NCBI GenBank assembly: GCA_964432875.1
Contig: CAYSPJ010000048.1
Location: 1-34,879, forward strand
DNA from: JACJYE01 sp964432875
Lineage (GTDB): Bacteria; Bacteroidota; Bacteroidia; Chitinophagales; Saprospiraceae
DNA length: 34,879 nucleotides
Direction: 5' to 3'
Shown here: positions 1 to 8,124 of the stretch, piece after piece
Position numbering within the stretch: the stretch's first letter is position 1
Layout: every line of letters starts with the position of its first letter
Position numbers and translations under genes: made by a program
The notes under the pieces: generated by a model
Told to the model about the DNA's origin: nothing
The model's input: the letters and a program-made list of their open reading frames with translations, nothing else
The model's database searches: none

Positions 1-26
1 CTGTCAGCTGGGGCTCCCGCCTTTCG

Positions 27-55
27 CTTTTAGGGACACTAGGGACGCGGGGGAC
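27..55 (+). repeat. 29-bp dispersed repeat, copy A (AGGGAC type)
   Basis: The 29 bases match the reverse complement of 6793..6821 at 27 of 29 positions. Both copies contain AGGGACA.TAGGGAC followed by CGGGGGAC. Both copies sit in non-coding DNA and are in opposite orientations. Confidence 0.75.
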
Positions 56-300
56 AGGGCGGTGGGGGCTATGGGGGGCGCAAATTGCTACTCGCTGAAC
101 AGCTTCAGGGCAGCTCACCGCTAAGGATGGCTGAGAGAGAGCAGTTCAGGGACATTGTTCGGACGGGTGCCCTTCTCCGCTCCAAAAAACCTAAGCTTAC
201 CCTTTTATTTCGAGCAGATTTTCTAAAGCGGGAGCTTCGCTAAACACTTGCCTGCTGGTGTTGTCTCAAGCCTTCTCCCAGCTTTGTCAACAGCTATAAC

Positions 301-334
301 TTCGTTGCGCTCGTCCGGAATGTCGCTGCGCTCC
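301..334 (+). repeat. Diverged copy of the TCGCT..GCTC intergenic repeat
   Basis: Aligned without gaps to 6707..6740, 25 of 34 positions agree. The agreement includes the two half-motifs TCG(T/C)T..GCTC and GTCGCT.CGCTCC. It lies in the gene-free left edge, in the same orientation as the copies at 1621 and 6695. Confidence 0.5.
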
Positions 335-385
335 ACTTGACAAAAGCCATACCCAAGCCTTGCCGTTGCTATCCCCCCGCCTTGC

Positions 386-1390
386 CTACCCCGGCAGGCT
401 AAAGTCGATTTCCGTATTATCCCCGATATTGAGGCTTTGGCGTAGCCCGGTGATGGCCGTATCGTTGCCCACCACCGAGCGTTGCAGGATAACCTCTTTG
501 ATATGAGCATAGTTGCCGATAATCGAATCCTTGATGATAGCCCGTTTGATGGAGGCATTGTCGCCGATAGTAGCATGCGGGCCGATGATGCTGTCGGCGA
601 TCTCGCAATTCTTGCCGATGCTCACCGGGTGGATGATGATGGAATTGTCGTAGGGCGGCAAGTCGGCCGAGGCGTAGCCCTCGCGGTCCAGAAAAGCAGC
701 GTTGGTGTCGAGCAACACTTCCTTTTTACCGCAGTTGAACCAGTCGTCCACATTCACCGTGGTGAATTTTACGCCTTGCCCAATCATGCGCATCAGCACA
801 TCGGTGAGGGGGAACTCGCCGCTGGAGCGGATGTTGTGGCTGATGTTGTGCTCCAGCGCCGCGATGAGCTGGGGCACTTCCTTGATTTTATAAAAACCCA
901 CCATAGCCAGGTCCGACTTGGGGATGCGGGGCTTTTCCGCCACCCTTTTCGCCAGCCCGCCCCGGCCTTGCTCCACCACCCCGTATTCCCAGGGATTGTT
1001 AACTTTCTTGACGCAGAGGCAGGAATGGGCGCTCTCCTGCACTTTGTGAAAGTCCATGTCAATGATTACATCGCCGAAGAAGATGTATAGCTCCTCCGTG
1101 TCGCGCAGTAGCTCGCGGGCTACCCACAGGGCATGGCCTGAGCCCAGGCGCACCTCTTGCGTCACGTATTGGCGTTGGATGTGGGGGTAGGCCTGGTCCA
1201 CATAATTCCGGATCTTCTCGCCGAGATAGCCGATGACGAAGACAAACTCCTGCACCCCAATACTCAGGAGCTGATCGATGATGAAGGAGATAATAGGTTT
1301 GCCGGCCACTGGTATCAGCGGCTTGGGCTGCGTATAAGTGAGCGGCCGGAGCCGCGTGCCGGCACCGGCAACGGGGATGATTGCTTTCAT
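386..1390 (-). CDS. Sugar-phosphate nucleotidyltransferase with left-handed beta-helix tail
   Basis: A 334-residue cytoplasmic protein expected to transfer a nucleotidyl group from an NTP to a sugar 1-phosphate, making an activated sugar for polysaccharide or cell-wall synthesis. The N-terminus carries the family signature GAGTRLRPLT (residues 9-18), followed by QPKPLIPVAGKP, the loop that binds the nucleotide and sugar phosphate. The middle (about 100-245) is the GT-A-like catalytic core. Residues of about 250-325 form isoleucine-spaced hexapeptide repeats (IGKNCEI, IGPHATIGDNASI, IGNYAHI), typical of a left-handed beta-helix. The start is the first ATG and sits directly before the signature. 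It resembles glucose-1-phosphate thymidylyl- or uridylyltransferases of Bacteroidota and archaea, but the nucleotide and sugar cannot be read from sequence. It stands alone, with no neighbouring sugar pathway genes. Confidence 0.9.
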   Translation of the reverse strand: MKAIIPVAGAGTRLRPLTYTQPKPLIPVAGKPIISFIIDQLLSIGVQEFVFVIGYLGEKIRNYVDQAYPHIQRQYVTQEVRLGSGHALWVARELLRDTEELYIFFGDVIIDMDFHKVQESAHSCLCVKKVNNPWEYGVVEQGRGGLAKRVAEKPRIPKSDLAMVGFYKIKEVPQLIAALEHNISHNIRSSGEFPLTDVLMRMIGQGVKFTTVNVDDWFNCGKKEVLLDTNAAFLDREGYASADLPPYDNSIIIHPVSIGKNCEIADSIIGPHATIGDNASIKRAIIKDSIIGNYAHIKEVILQRSVVGNDTAITGLRQSLNIGDNTEIDFSLPG

Positions 1391-1956
1391 ATTGCTACGG
1401 TCGTAAACGAGGCTCTAAGGTAGGCATAAATTTGCTTTGCGCGGGCATGTTTCAGGTTTTTGGAGTTGCAGCTATTGCGCTCAATAAGCTTTGAGCACCC
1501 TGTCCCAGCCCGCCTCACGCCCACTCCCCCACGGCAAGTATCCTTAAGGGAAATTTAGCAATAGCACTCAAAATGCTCAGGATCGACATTCCCCGTTGGC
1601 ATAAGAGATAAAATTTGCAATCGATCCCGCCTCACTTTGTTCAAACGGGACGTCGCCTTGCTCCGGCTTCCAACGCAAGATGGCTGGGGCCGAGATGATC
1701 ATCAAACAGTAAAAAATGCTCGCTTTTTTTGTATATTCTTATTTTATCTCTATCATTGCCATGCGGATGGCCTGATGCCGCTTAGGCGGTCCTCAACTAA
1801 ACCCGGCAACGCTTCATCCTGAAAGCCCAACTCCCAAAAACTTACTGTATATGCTATCTACGCCTATTGCTGGCCTTGGCTCGCTTGGGGGCGATTACAT
1901 TATTTATGGTTTAACTAGAACTGCTGTCTTTGAAGGGCAGGGGAAAAATTTGGACT
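1391..1956. other. Gene-free region between divergent genes
   Basis: This 566-bp stretch separates the minus-strand nucleotidyltransferase from the plus-strand T9SS protein. It holds one 46-bp dispersed repeat (1621..1666). The part from about 1700 to 1956 is more AT-rich than the flanks. Plus-strand open frames at 1637 and 1851 look random. A possible weak -7 element (TGTCTTTG, 1925..1932, one mismatch to TAnnTTTG) lies 24 bp before the next ATG. Confidence 0.55.
1621..1666 (+). repeat. 46-bp dispersed intergenic repeat, copy B
   Basis: Matches 6695..6740 at 39 of 46 positions in the same orientation. Both start TCGATCCCGC and contain ACGGGACGTCGC and CTCCGG. Within each copy TCCCG and CGGGA form an inverted repeat, and two TCGCT..GCTC-like half motifs repeat directly. 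Confidence 0.8.
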
Positions 1957-3285
1957 ATGAGAAAGAGATACTATGTAATACTAATTCTTTCGGTGCTTCT
2001 ATCTCTATCGGGGCATGCGCAAATAAACCCGTCTGATGGTTTGAGGATTCCTGGAGATTGGAATAGCTTCACTAATAGTACAGGCATGGGAGGTCTTTTT
2101 GATTGTGTCCGGAACGACGTTGGAACGCTTCGTTGGTCGACAACTTTTCAGTACACTGGCACAACTGGAAACCAGAATTTCAAGTTTGTGAGCACGGGCT
2201 TTGGCGACCCTTGGCGCAATCAATGGGCAGATAAAACATTTTCCGTCAACACTTTGGAAACTAATATCCCTTTCTGTTCCAACTGCAACCCTTCAAATAA
2301 CAGTATATCTGTGACAAATGGCAGATGGTACACTGTGAATTTCAGAGATAACGGCTACGCCAATACAGAGGCCATTTTCATGGAAACCTCAGCCGAGCCA
2401 GTCAATATAACAGCAGTCAGCGGCAACTACGTAATGCCTGGCAATCCATTAACTGTCACGGCAACCTTAAGCGCTGCGAAATCTGCCGAAGAGAACCTAT
2501 TCATTCGCTATACTACCGATGACTTCGGTACTTCGGGTCTTGTAGAGATGAGTTGCACTGGAACTACCTGCACGGGGACAGTTCCAGGAGGCGATGTCGG
2601 GAGTGGAGCCAGCTATCGGCTCTATATCCTATCTACGACGGTTGGGAGCGGTACCATCAACCATGGTAATGCTGATATGGTAACCATCAAAATTAATAAC
2701 AACGGTGGGCCAAATTATCAAATGGACCTCGCCCCCCTCCCCGTCGAACTCACCCGCTTCACCGCCCGGCCGCAGGGCAAGTACGCCGAGCTGAGTTGGG
2801 CTACAGCTACCGAGCAAGACAACGACTACTTCGCCGTAGAGCGCAGTGCCGATGGGCGGCAGTGGCAGGCTCTGGGGCGGGTCGCCGGGCGGGGCACTAC
2901 CACGCTGCCGCAGCAGTATGCCTACCGGGACGAGGCGCCCCTGCCGGGCCTAAGCTACTACCGCCTCAAGCAGGTGGACTTCGACGGGCAGTACGAATAC
3001 CATGGCCCGGTGAGCCTCCGCTGGGAACAAGCGGGCGGCAGCATGGCGGCCTTCCCCAACCCGGCCGGCGAGCGGCTCTATGTCCGGCTGCCCCAGGAAG
3101 CGCCCGAGGGCCGCTTGCGCTTGCTGAACGCCCTGGGACAGGAGGTCGGTGCCTGGTCGGCCCGCGCCGCAGCAGAAGGCCTGCCCCTGGAAGGCCTTCC
3201 ACCGGGCCTGTACCTGCTGCTGTGGACGAGCGAGCGCGCAGGCGAAGCACCGCTCGGTGCCGCTCGCATCACGATAGCCCGCTGA
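1957..3285 (+). CDS. T9SS-exported beta-sandwich protein (type A sorting domain)
   Basis: A 442-residue secreted protein of unknown function. The chosen ATG gives a clean signal peptide (MRKRYYVILILSVLLSLSG, cleavage likely after HAQ); an upstream TTG in frame would add nine non-signal residues. Residues of about 25-145 form a Trp/Gly-rich beta-sandwich (IPGDWNSFT, FKFVSTGFGDPWRNQW) like the paired modules seen in secreted Bacteroidota glycan-active or nuclease-type proteins. Residues of about 145-255 form a second Ig/FN3-like module. The tail from LPVELTRF onward, with SYYRLKQVDFDG, FPNPAGERLYV and GLYLL, is a T9SS sorting region. No catalytic motif is visible, so binding or adhesion is only a guess. 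Base composition changes sharply at the start of the tail: I count 23 of 60 G+C at 2281-2340 and 47 of 60 at 3061-3120. Confidence 0.85.
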   Translation: MRKRYYVILILSVLLSLSGHAQINPSDGLRIPGDWNSFTNSTGMGGLFDCVRNDVGTLRWSTTFQYTGTTGNQNFKFVSTGFGDPWRNQWADKTFSVNTLETNIPFCSNCNPSNNSISVTNGRWYTVNFRDNGYANTEAIFMETSAEPVNITAVSGNYVMPGNPLTVTATLSAAKSAEENLFIRYTTDDFGTSGLVEMSCTGTTCTGTVPGGDVGSGASYRLYILSTTVGSGTINHGNADMVTIKINNNGGPNYQMDLAPLPVELTRFTARPQGKYAELSWATATEQDNDYFAVERSADGRQWQALGRVAGRGTTTLPQQYAYRDEAPLPGLSYYRLKQVDFDGQYEYHGPVSLRWEQAGGSMAAFPNPAGERLYVRLPQEAPEGRLRLLNALGQEVGAWSARAAAEGLPLEGLPPGLYLLLWTSERAGEAPLGAARITIAR

Positions 3286-3441
3286 TCCCCGCCTGCAGCT
3301 CGTGTACCCTTCCTGCGCGGGTTCCAACGCGCTGTAAACGATATCTTATGGCCGCGCTTACCTGGCTATTTCGATGTGCTGTGGCTTAGCCGCCGACGGG
3401 CACGAATGCTTTGAAAGAGTGCTGCTCCCCTCAGCCTCATT

Positions 3442-3465
3442 CCGCTAAATGGGGGCATTTTGCGG
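3442..3465. repeat. CCGCTAAATG hairpin, relative of the palindrome at 20421
   Basis: CCGCTAAATG, a GGGG loop, then CATTTTGCGG: ten-base arms with one mismatch. The arm sequence is the same as the centre of the perfect palindrome at 20421..20454, so the two look like members of one hairpin family. Confidence 0.55.
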
Positions 3466-3482
3466 GGCTTCAGCTGCCGGAT

Positions 3483-3514
3483 GCTAAAACAGGAACACGC
3501 TAAAACAGGAATAC
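3483..3514 (+). repeat. Two-copy 16-bp tandem repeat
   Basis: GCTAAAACAGGAACAC is followed directly by GCTAAAACAGGAATAC, 15 of 16 identical. It is non-coding. Confidence 0.7.
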
Positions 3515-3617
3515 GTCTCGGTATCCCGCTCAAAGCTCCATTTAGCAGGATAGGACGACCGGTACCCGCTCTCCCTGATGCCTGCGCTTGCCGCCGATCT
3601 CTGGGTGTCTGACACTT

Positions 3618-6600
3618 TTACCTTCCAAACCACACATACAACACCGGCACCACCAGCAGCACCAGGCTGGTAGAAGTGAGCAGCCCGCCGATGATGGCCC
3701 AGCCCATGGGCGCCCAGAGTGAACCGCCGGCCAGGGTGAGGGGCAGCAGGCCCAGGATAGTCGTCAGGGTCGTCATTACGATGGGGATGAAGCGCACCTC
3801 GCCGGCTTTTTGGGCCGCCTCGCGCAGGGCGGTGCCCTCTTCGCGCAGGCGGTTGGCAAAATCCACCAGGATGATGGAGTTGTTGATGGCGATGCCGATC
3901 AGGCTGGTCAACCCCACAAAGGCGGTAAAGGAGAAGCTGATGCCGGTGATGAGCAGCGCCAGGATGGAGCCGATGACCGCCAGCGGCAGGGCAGAGAAGA
4001 TGATGAGCGGCTGCACGAAGGAGCGGAACTGCAGGATGAGTACGCCCAGGATGAGCAGCAGCGCCAGGGCCGCAGCGGTGCCCATGCCGCCAAATGATTC
4101 GTTGCGGTTCTCCAGGTCGCCTTTATAGACATAGCTGTAGCCCTCGGCCCACTCCAACTGCTGGAGCTGGGCATCGATCTGCCCGATGACGCCGTCCAGC
4201 GAGTGGCCCTTGTCCAGGTCGGCTAATACCGTGGCGGTGCGCTGGTTGTCGAGGTGGGTGATGCGGCTGGGGGCTTCAGCAAATTCCACATCCGCCAGAT
4301 GGCGCAAGGGGATGAAACGGCCGCTTAGCGCAGGCACCTGGATGCGCTCGAAATCTTCGAGCCGGAATTGCTCCTCAAAACCATAACGCATGGTGATGTC
4401 ATAAGCCTCCGCCCGCTCGTCCCGGAAAGTGCCGATAGGGGTGCCGTTGACGAAGCTGCGGATGGTCTTGTCCACCACGTGCAGGGGCACGCCCAGCATC
4501 ATCGCCTTGTCGCGGTTGGTGCGGAAGTAGAGGTCGGTGCTGTTGGTGCGCAGCGGGTTATCCACGTTGATGGCGCCTGGCACGGAGCGCACTGCATCTT
4601 CCACCTGGTTGGCGTAAGCCCGCAACATGCCCAGCTCGGGGCCGGTGATCTTGATGGCTACCGGGGCTTCGCTGGGTGGCCCCTGCACAAACTCGCGCAC
4701 ATCAATGCGGGCGTCGGCGTAATCCTGGAAAGTTTCGCGCAAGTGGTCCAACAGCTCGTAGAAGCGGCTGACCTGGTACTCCTCCAGCACCACGAAGAGC
4801 TCGCCGAAGGAGTTGGAGTACTGGGTAGTAGGCACGTTGTAATAAATACGCGGGTTGCCGTGGCCGATATTGGAGGCGTAGTAGGCGATGTCGGGGATGG
4901 AATCCAGCACGCTTTCTACGTATTGCACCGCCCGGCTGGTGGCGTCGAGGTTGCTGCCGTTGGGCAGTTGCACGGTGATGCGGAACTGCGGTTTTTCAGC
5001 CTTGGGGAAGAAGGAGATACCCACCAGCGGGAAGAGCGCCAGCGCGCCGAGGAAAGCCGCCACGGACAGGCCCACGGTCAAGCCCTTGTGGGTCAGCACC
5101 CAATTCAGGGTGCGGCGGTAGGGGCCCGTCACGATGCGCTGCATGGCCCGCAGGCCCCAGGTAGCGCGGGGCGAGCCGGGCACTTCTTCCTTGAGCAGGC
5201 GGCTGGCCAGCAGGGGGGTAAGGGTGACGGCTACCAGGAAGGAGGCCGCCAGGGTAGCGATGACCGTCACGGGCATGGATTTAATGAAAGCGCCGGTGGT
5301 CTCCGGGATCATCATGATAGGCACGAAGGCCAGGATGGTGGTCAAAGTAGCGCTGGCCATGGGGGCGAACAACTGCTGCGTACCCCGGATGGCGGCCTCC
5401 GGGCGGCTGTAACCTTCATTGAGGAAGCGCTCGATGTTTTCGATAATGGCGATGGCGTTGTCCACCAGCAAACCCAGGGCCACCACCAACCCGGCGATGG
5501 ACATTTGCTGCAGGGCGAAATCGTACTGGTCCACCACCCACAGCCCGGCCAGGATGGAGAAGGGGATGGCGAGCATGACGATACTGGCCGAGCGCACCCC
5601 CAGCACGAGGAAGATGATGAAGCCCACCAGCAGGATGCCCTGGAGCAGGTTGGCTAAAAAGCCCGATACCCGCTCGGTGACGCCGATGGATTGGTCAAAG
5701 ACGTACTCCAGCCGGATGTCGCCGGCGAAGTTGAAGTCATCCAGCTTCTGTTTGATGGGGTTGGTGACGGCGTAGATGTCGTAGTCGGCTTTTTGTTGTA
5801 CGGTGACGAAGAGGCAGCGCTCGCCCTTGAAGCGGGCTAGCCAGCGCTCGTCTTCGTAGTCGAAATCCACCGCCGCGATGTGCTTCAGGTAGATGAGCTT
5901 GCCCTGGAAGGCGCCTACCACCGTATTGCGGATCTGCTCCAGGTTTTCATAAGCGCCGGAGGTCTTGATGTTGAACAGCCGGTCGGCCACCTTGACCGCG
6001 CCGCCGGGGATGTTGGCGTTGTTGCTCTGCACGGCGCGCTCCACGTCGTCCAGAGTGATGCCCATTTCCTGCATCTTGACGGCGTTAAGGGCGATGCGCA
6101 CTTCCTGCTCGGGATAGGCCTCGATGTTGACCTTGCGCAGGCCAGGCACCTTTTCCAGCTCCCGCTTCAGACGCTCGGCTTCGGCATTGAGCAGGCTGTA
6201 TTCTGCCGTTGGCGAGGCTAGCGCCAGCTGCATGATAGCCACGCTAGTAGTGGAAAACTGGATGGTCTTGAGGTCGTAAAGCCCTTCCGGCAAGTCGCCC
6301 CGCACCTGGTTGACCTGCCGCTGCAGCTCGTCGTATTTTTTGTCGGGATCGGTGCCGAAGGTGAATTCTACCTCGATGAAAGCCACCCCGTCGCGGATGA
6401 CGCTCTCCACCTGCTTGATATCATCCAGCTCGTTGATGGATTCTTCGAGCACGTCCACCACTTGGCTTTCGATGTCTTCGGGATTGGCCCCGGGATACAC
6501 GGCGATGACGGCACAGTTGGGGATGTCCAGCGCGGGGTCTTCCCGCCTGGGCATGTCCAGGAAGGAGATGATGCCCATGATGGCCAGGAAGGCGAAGGCC

Positions 6601-6647
6601 GTTAGGGTGATCTGGCTATTTTCGACGGAGAGTTTGGGTAAGTTCAT
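3618..6647 (-). CDS. RND efflux pump permease (AcrB/HAE-like)
   Basis: A 1009-residue inner-membrane proton-driven exporter, of normal length for the RND superfamily. The first TM helix follows MNLPKLSVENSQ (TAFAFLAIMGIISFL), then a periplasmic porter domain (PGANPEDIES, VNQVRGDLPEGL), a TM block containing GLLVDNAIAIIENIERF, a second porter domain, and a last TM block with GLTSLIGIAINNSIILVDF. The first in-frame GTG/ATG lies 141 bp upstream inside repeat DNA, and its extra residues are translated repeat, so ATG at 6647 is preferred. The proton-relay positions read D-N in TM4 and N-N in TM10 rather than the D-D and K of E. coli AcrB; many non-proteobacterial RND pumps share this. It is the last gene of the TolC-MFP-RND operon, 318 bp after the fusion-protein gene. 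Substrate is unknown. Confidence 0.93.
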   Translation of the reverse strand: MNLPKLSVENSQITLTAFAFLAIMGIISFLDMPRREDPALDIPNCAVIAVYPGANPEDIESQVVDVLEESINELDDIKQVESVIRDGVAFIEVEFTFGTDPDKKYDELQRQVNQVRGDLPEGLYDLKTIQFSTTSVAIMQLALASPTAEYSLLNAEAERLKRELEKVPGLRKVNIEAYPEQEVRIALNAVKMQEMGITLDDVERAVQSNNANIPGGAVKVADRLFNIKTSGAYENLEQIRNTVVGAFQGKLIYLKHIAAVDFDYEDERWLARFKGERCLFVTVQQKADYDIYAVTNPIKQKLDDFNFAGDIRLEYVFDQSIGVTERVSGFLANLLQGILLVGFIIFLVLGVRSASIVMLAIPFSILAGLWVVDQYDFALQQMSIAGLVVALGLLVDNAIAIIENIERFLNEGYSRPEAAIRGTQQLFAPMASATLTTILAFVPIMMIPETTGAFIKSMPVTVIATLAASFLVAVTLTPLLASRLLKEEVPGSPRATWGLRAMQRIVTGPYRRTLNWVLTHKGLTVGLSVAAFLGALALFPLVGISFFPKAEKPQFRITVQLPNGSNLDATSRAVQYVESVLDSIPDIAYYASNIGHGNPRIYYNVPTTQYSNSFGELFVVLEEYQVSRFYELLDHLRETFQDYADARIDVREFVQGPPSEAPVAIKITGPELGMLRAYANQVEDAVRSVPGAINVDNPLRTNSTDLYFRTNRDKAMMLGVPLHVVDKTIRSFVNGTPIGTFRDERAEAYDITMRYGFEEQFRLEDFERIQVPALSGRFIPLRHLADVEFAEAPSRITHLDNQRTATVLADLDKGHSLDGVIGQIDAQLQQLEWAEGYSYVYKGDLENRNESFGGMGTAAALALLLILGVLILQFRSFVQPLIIFSALPLAVIGSILALLITGISFSFTAFVGLTSLIGIAINNSIILVDFANRLREEGTALREAAQKAGEVRFIPIVMTTLTTILGLLPLTLAGGSLWAPMGWAIIGGLLTSTSLVLLVVPVLYVWFGR

Positions 6648-6680
6648 GATGGTTTTTGCTGTTTGGTACTGGTGAAAGTT

Positions 6681-6770
6681 GCGAGTTTCGAGTTTCGATC
6701 CCGCTTCGCTTTGCTCAGACGGGACGTCGCTACGCTCCGGTTGCGAGTTACGAGTTACGAGTTGCGAGCT
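6681..6770. repeat. Heptamer array (NCGAGTT) split by a 46-bp element
   Basis: GCGAGTT TCGAGTT (6681..6694) precedes the 46-bp element (6695..6740). GCGAGTT ACGAGTT ACGAGTT GCGAGCT follows at 6743..6770. All units have a 7-bp period with the consensus NCGAGTT. The same heptamer occurs at 10848..10889. Confidence 0.8.
6695..6740 (+). repeat. 46-bp dispersed intergenic repeat, copy C
   Basis: Matches 1621..1666 at 39 of 46 positions. It contains the inverted repeat TCCCG...CGGGA and sits between two blocks of NCGAGTT heptamers. Confidence 0.8.
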
Positions 6771-6792
6771 TCGGGATGTCGGCAGCACTCGC

Positions 6793-6821
6793 GTCCCCCG
6801 TGTCCCTAATGTCCCTAAAAG
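6793..6821 (-). repeat. 29-bp dispersed repeat, copy B (AGGGAC type)
   Basis: The reverse complement matches 27..55 at 27 of 29 positions. It is located in the operon gap upstream of the RND pump gene. Confidence 0.75.
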
Positions 6822-6965
6822 TGGCAGCAGATGTACGGCGCAGCCGAGCCCCCCTGGCGCGAGATGTCACCATACCGCTGCCAGAGAAATGGCTTGGGGC
6901 GGCAGATTACACCTCGCGCTGCCTGCGCAGCCGATGAACGCGCAGCGATGAACGGCATAGCAACT

Positions 6966-8084
6966 TCACTTGATCGAGATTATTTGCCCCTCCTCCAGAT
7001 ACCCCACTCCGCTGATGATAACTTCATCCCCTTCCTCCAAGCCCGTTTCGATAAGGAGCTTGTCGCCCTGGATTTTGAAGATGCGTACGGCCTTCTTGCT
7101 GGCTTTGCCGTTTTCGGCTACAAAGACCTCACCATCCATGCCTTTGGCGCCGATGAGGGCGTTGATGGGGATTTCCAAAAGGCCCGCGGTGAAGTCGGTA
7201 GCGATTTCGGCGGTGCAGATGAAGCCCGAGAGTAGAGTCTTGCTCGTCGGGGCGACGGTGATTTCCACCTCGTACGTGCTGGTGTAGGGGTCGGCCATGC
7301 TGGCGATCTGGCTGACGGTGCCGGGGAAGGTTTCAGCCGGGTAGGCGTCGAAGCGCAGCGTGGCGGCATTGCCCAGGCGCAGGTGGATGATATCTTTATC
7401 GGCCAGGTGTACCCGCACCACTTTGGCTTTTTCTTTGGAGCCAAAGAGGAAGATAGGGGTGCCAGGCCCCGCCATTTCATTGGGCTCCGCCAGCCGTTTG
7501 AGGATCAGGCCGCCGGCCGGGGCGATGATGCGGGTGTGCTGGAGGTTAAACTCGGCGGACTGCACCTGCTCGCCAGCGGCGGCGACGCCTTTCTGGGCGG
7601 CGGCCAGCCGGTTGCGGGCGTTGTCGAGCTGGGCCTCGGCGTTTTGGAGTTGCTCCAGAGTGGCCACGCTGTCGCGGAACAACCCCTGGGCATTTTGGTA
7701 ATCGCGTTCGGCCAGGCGCAGGGCCAGGCGGGCGTTTTCGACATTGATCTCGGCCTGCTGCTGCCCCAGGCGGGCTTGCTGGGCCAGGGGGCGGATGTCG
7801 CCGGGGTCGAGTTCGGCGAGCACTTGCCCCTGCCGCACCGTTTGCCCCTCGCGCACGGCGATGCTGCGGATGATACCGCCAGTCTTGAAGCTCAGGCGTG
7901 ATTCTTCTTCCAGGGAGAGCTTGCCGCTGGCGAGGACGACTGCGCGGTATTCTATTGGCACGGTCGATGAGGTTTCTACCTGGCGGGCAGGAGATTCGCG
8001 GCCTTCCTTGACAGCAGCGCCTCCGCAAGCATACAGCACGGCGGCTACGGCAGCGAGGATTAAGGTGTGGCGGATGTTTATCAT
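6966..8084 (-). CDS. RND membrane fusion (periplasmic adaptor) lipoprotein, HlyD/AcrA family
   Basis: A 372-residue adaptor that links the inner-membrane pump to the outer-membrane channel. The preferred start, MINIRHTLILAAVAAVLYAC, gives a lipoprotein signal with Cys 20; a further upstream ATG would add residues read from an inverted repeat. After the signal, GGIIRSIAVREGQTVRQGQV is the first half of the lipoyl/barrel-sandwich domain. A long Ala/Gln-rich coiled-coil hairpin follows, and then the returning lipoyl half (APAGGLILKRLAEPNEM). Next come a beta-barrel domain (LRFDAYPAETFPGTV) and a membrane-proximal domain ending GVGYLEEGQ. The residues after Cys are GGAAV, not acidic, so a periplasmic position is expected. 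It is the middle gene of the operon, 95 bp after the TolC-like gene. Confidence 0.92.
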   Translation of the reverse strand: MINIRHTLILAAVAAVLYACGGAAVKEGRESPARQVETSSTVPIEYRAVVLASGKLSLEEESRLSFKTGGIIRSIAVREGQTVRQGQVLAELDPGDIRPLAQQARLGQQQAEINVENARLALRLAERDYQNAQGLFRDSVATLEQLQNAEAQLDNARNRLAAAQKGVAAAGEQVQSAEFNLQHTRIIAPAGGLILKRLAEPNEMAGPGTPIFLFGSKEKAKVVRVHLADKDIIHLRLGNAATLRFDAYPAETFPGTVSQIASMADPYTSTYEVEITVAPTSKTLLSGFICTAEIATDFTAGLLEIPINALIGAKGMDGEVFVAENGKASKKAVRIFKIQGDKLLIETGLEEGDEVIISGVGYLEEGQIISIK

Positions 8085-8124
8085 GGCTTTGTTGTTTTCT
8101 GTATTACAAAATGTTTTCTGTGGC

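Larger units (their letters stand above)
1..385. other. Gene-free left edge with dispersed repeats
   Basis: No convincing coding region is seen. Minus-strand open frames here lack a signal, domain or plausible composition. The stretch holds a copy of a TTAGGGAC-type repeat (27..55) and a diverged copy of the TCGCT..GCTC repeat (301..334). It lies downstream of the nucleotidyltransferase gene, whose stop codon is at 386. Confidence 0.6.
3286..3617. other. Gene-free region between convergent genes
   Basis: 332 bp between the T9SS protein stop and the RND pump stop. It contains a near-perfect hairpin (3442..3465) and a two-copy 16-bp tandem repeat (3483..3514). No terminator with a T-run is evident for either gene. 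Confidence 0.6.
6648..6965. other. Repeat-filled gap inside the efflux operon
   Basis: 318 bp between the membrane-fusion protein stop and the RND pump start on the minus strand. It contains a heptamer array interrupted by a 46-bp dispersed repeat (6681..6770) and a 29-bp AGGGAC-type repeat (6793..6821). Plus-strand open frames here are translated repeats. No clear promoter for the pump gene is seen. Confidence 0.7.

Noticed and set aside
223..576. Minus-strand 117-codon open frame
   Set aside because: It overlaps the C-terminus of the nucleotidyltransferase in another frame and translates an intergenic repeat.
1637..1822. 61-codon plus-strand ORF
   Set aside because: Begins in a dispersed repeat, has random composition and shows no promoter or homologous motif.
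4368..5657. 429-codon plus-strand open frame opposite the RND pump
   Set aside because: His/Gly/Gln-rich antisense shadow of a GC-rich gene. No signal or domain is seen, while the opposite strand encodes a clear RND protein.
3618..6647. RND pump defective in proton relay
   Set aside because: D-N in TM4 and N in TM10 differ from AcrB but are common in other functional RND subfamilies, so they are not evidence of inactivity.
6656..6951. Overlapping plus-strand ORFs of about 90 codons
   Set aside because: They translate the heptamer and dispersed repeats. No ribosome site or protein-like pattern is seen.
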